NCBI GenBank assembly: GCA_035541995.1
Contig: DATKMG010000250.1
Coordinates: forward strand, 1-6,294
From: DATKMG01 sp035541995
GTDB taxonomy: Bacteria > Acidobacteriota > Terriglobia > Versatilivoradales > Versatilivoraceae
Length of the DNA: 6,294 nucleotides
Reading direction: 5' to 3'
Each line of letters opens with the position of its first letter. The first letter of the stretch is position 1. The position numbers and the translations under genes are program-made. The notes under the pieces are model-generated. The model saw only the letters and a program-made list of their open reading frames with translations, was not told where the DNA came from and ran no database searches. Shown here piece by piece: positions 5,576 through 6,294 of this stretch.

Positions 5576-6294
5576 ATGCAATTTCAAGTGAAGCTATTCG
5601 TTGGACTCCTGGCCGTTGGCTCGCTTCTGACAGGCCTAACAGGCATTCTCCACTCTGAAGATCCCTCTTACGAACAAGCCGTTGCCCGATGGGCGGATAT
5701 GCCGCGGCCTATCACGTTTTTGGGGTGCAAGGACCATCCGGATGAATTCGGTGTCATGTGGAACGGCAATTTGACCCTGACGAGCCCGACGCTCGTCGAT
5801 GCGGATCGGCGGCTCTTTAAAGACCGGCGGGATGAATCCCTTCAAGTCAGTTTCTCCGTGGGCGACAAACCGGAGTTCCCGAACCGGGACCGGGACGATG
5901 GTTCCGCCGTGCCGTCTCTCGCCGAAGGTTATCTTCCAATCGCCCAAATCAGGGTCAAGAGAAACGACGTCGTCCTGCAAGAGGAGGCGTTTGTTTCGAA
6001 TAGCGATGGCAACTGCCTCGCAGACGCCTGGAACGATCCGGTGTTCCTGCGCGTGCGCTTCACGGTGTTGGAAGTAGCGAGTGGCAATTCGCCGATTCAC
6101 CTCTGGGCACAGCTTGCGAAGAATCATACCGGGTATGCGATGAGGGAAGTGAGCAATGTGAGAATCGACTTCGTCGCCCCCCTGTACGACCGGAAGTTAC
6201 AGGCGAACGGGAACAGTCTGCTGGATTCGCGCGGCCTCGTCGTGATGGATGCTCCGCAGGACTTCAGGTTCTATCCAGAACTCCCCACGGCCTT
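5576..6294 (+). CDS. Secreted protein of unrecognised family (partial; C-terminus beyond right edge)
   Basis: The frame is open from the ATG at 5576 to the window end (239 full codons). The start is well supported: GAGGAG at 5565-5570 sits five bases upstream, and the protein opens with a Sec-type signal peptide (MQFQVK, then a hydrophobic core to about residue 24). The mature part begins with a soluble segment containing ARWADMPRPITFLG and HPDEFGVMWNGNLTL (about 38-68), then alternating beta-like stretches such as LQVSFSVGD, YLPIAQIRVKRNDVVLQEEAFV and FLRVRFTVLEV, rich in charged and aromatic residues. That pattern suggests an N-terminal beta-sandwich. In other large exported proteins such a domain often precedes a catalytic (alpha/alpha)6 barrel of a glycosidase, but no catalytic motif is visible in this part, so this is a guess. 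The fucosidase in the window fits a glycan-degrading context. Real gene: confident. Function: unknown. Confidence 0.8.
   Translation, partial: MQFQVKLFVGLLAVGSLLTGLTGILHSEDPSYEQAVARWADMPRPITFLGCKDHPDEFGVMWNGNLTLTSPTLVDADRRLFKDRRDESLQVSFSVGDKPEFPNRDRDDGSAVPSLAEGYLPIAQIRVKRNDVVLQEEAFVSNSDGNCLADAWNDPVFLRVRFTVLEVASGNSPIHLWAQLAKNHTGYAMREVSNVRIDFVAPLYDRKLQANGNSLLDSRGLVVMDAPQDFRFYPELPTA

Noticed and set aside
5636..6127. Minus-strand 163-codon frame
   Set aside because: It is antisense to the secreted-protein gene, which has a strong ribosome site and signal peptide; the antisense frame shows no motifs.

Overview
The window looks like chromosomal DNA of a heterotrophic, glycan-degrading bacterium. 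GC content is moderately high. A GH29 fucosidase, a Tat-exported sugar-isomerase-like TIM-barrel protein and a large hybrid histidine kinase together are typical of Acidobacteriota (Solibacter/Bryobacter-like), with Verrucomicrobiota or Planctomycetota as alternatives. This taxonomic guess is inference from protein style only; there is no rRNA or other marker.

Layout. Minus strand, left part: the N-terminal 352 residues of an exported alpha-L-fucosidase (positions 1-1056, running off the left edge) lie 163 bp downstream of a complete Tat-signal AP_endonuc_2/xylose-isomerase-like TIM-barrel gene (1220-2125). A 503-bp divergent intergenic region (2126-2628) follows. It is rich in palindromes and has promoter-like elements facing both ways. 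On the minus-strand side are a TATAAT box and a LacI-type AAGCGCTT palindrome. On the plus-strand side are an extended -10 box and a CGGGAT/ATCCCG inverted repeat. Plus strand, right part: a complete hybrid histidine kinase with about ten membrane spans, HisKA, HATPase_c and two receiver domains (2629-5322, or from a TTG at 2545). A hairpin at 5376-5394 follows, then the first 239 residues of a secreted protein I cannot assign to a family (5576 to the right edge).

How the genes may work together. The two minus-strand genes plausibly form a small exported sugar-processing unit. The fucosidase releases terminal L-fucose from glycans, and the TIM-barrel protein may isomerise, epimerise or otherwise act on a sugar. 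Their 5' flanks share the octamer AGCGCTTC, which hints at joint control by a LacI-family repressor encoded elsewhere. The kinase has no DNA-binding domain and no HPt domain, so it needs partners outside the window; a link to glycan sensing is only positional.

I see no CRISPR array, transposon, prophage, tRNA/rRNA gene or defence system, and nothing that amounts to a clearly new system. The most checkable new points are the regulatory elements between the divergent genes, the kinase's unassigned membrane domain and the unassigned secreted protein at the right edge.
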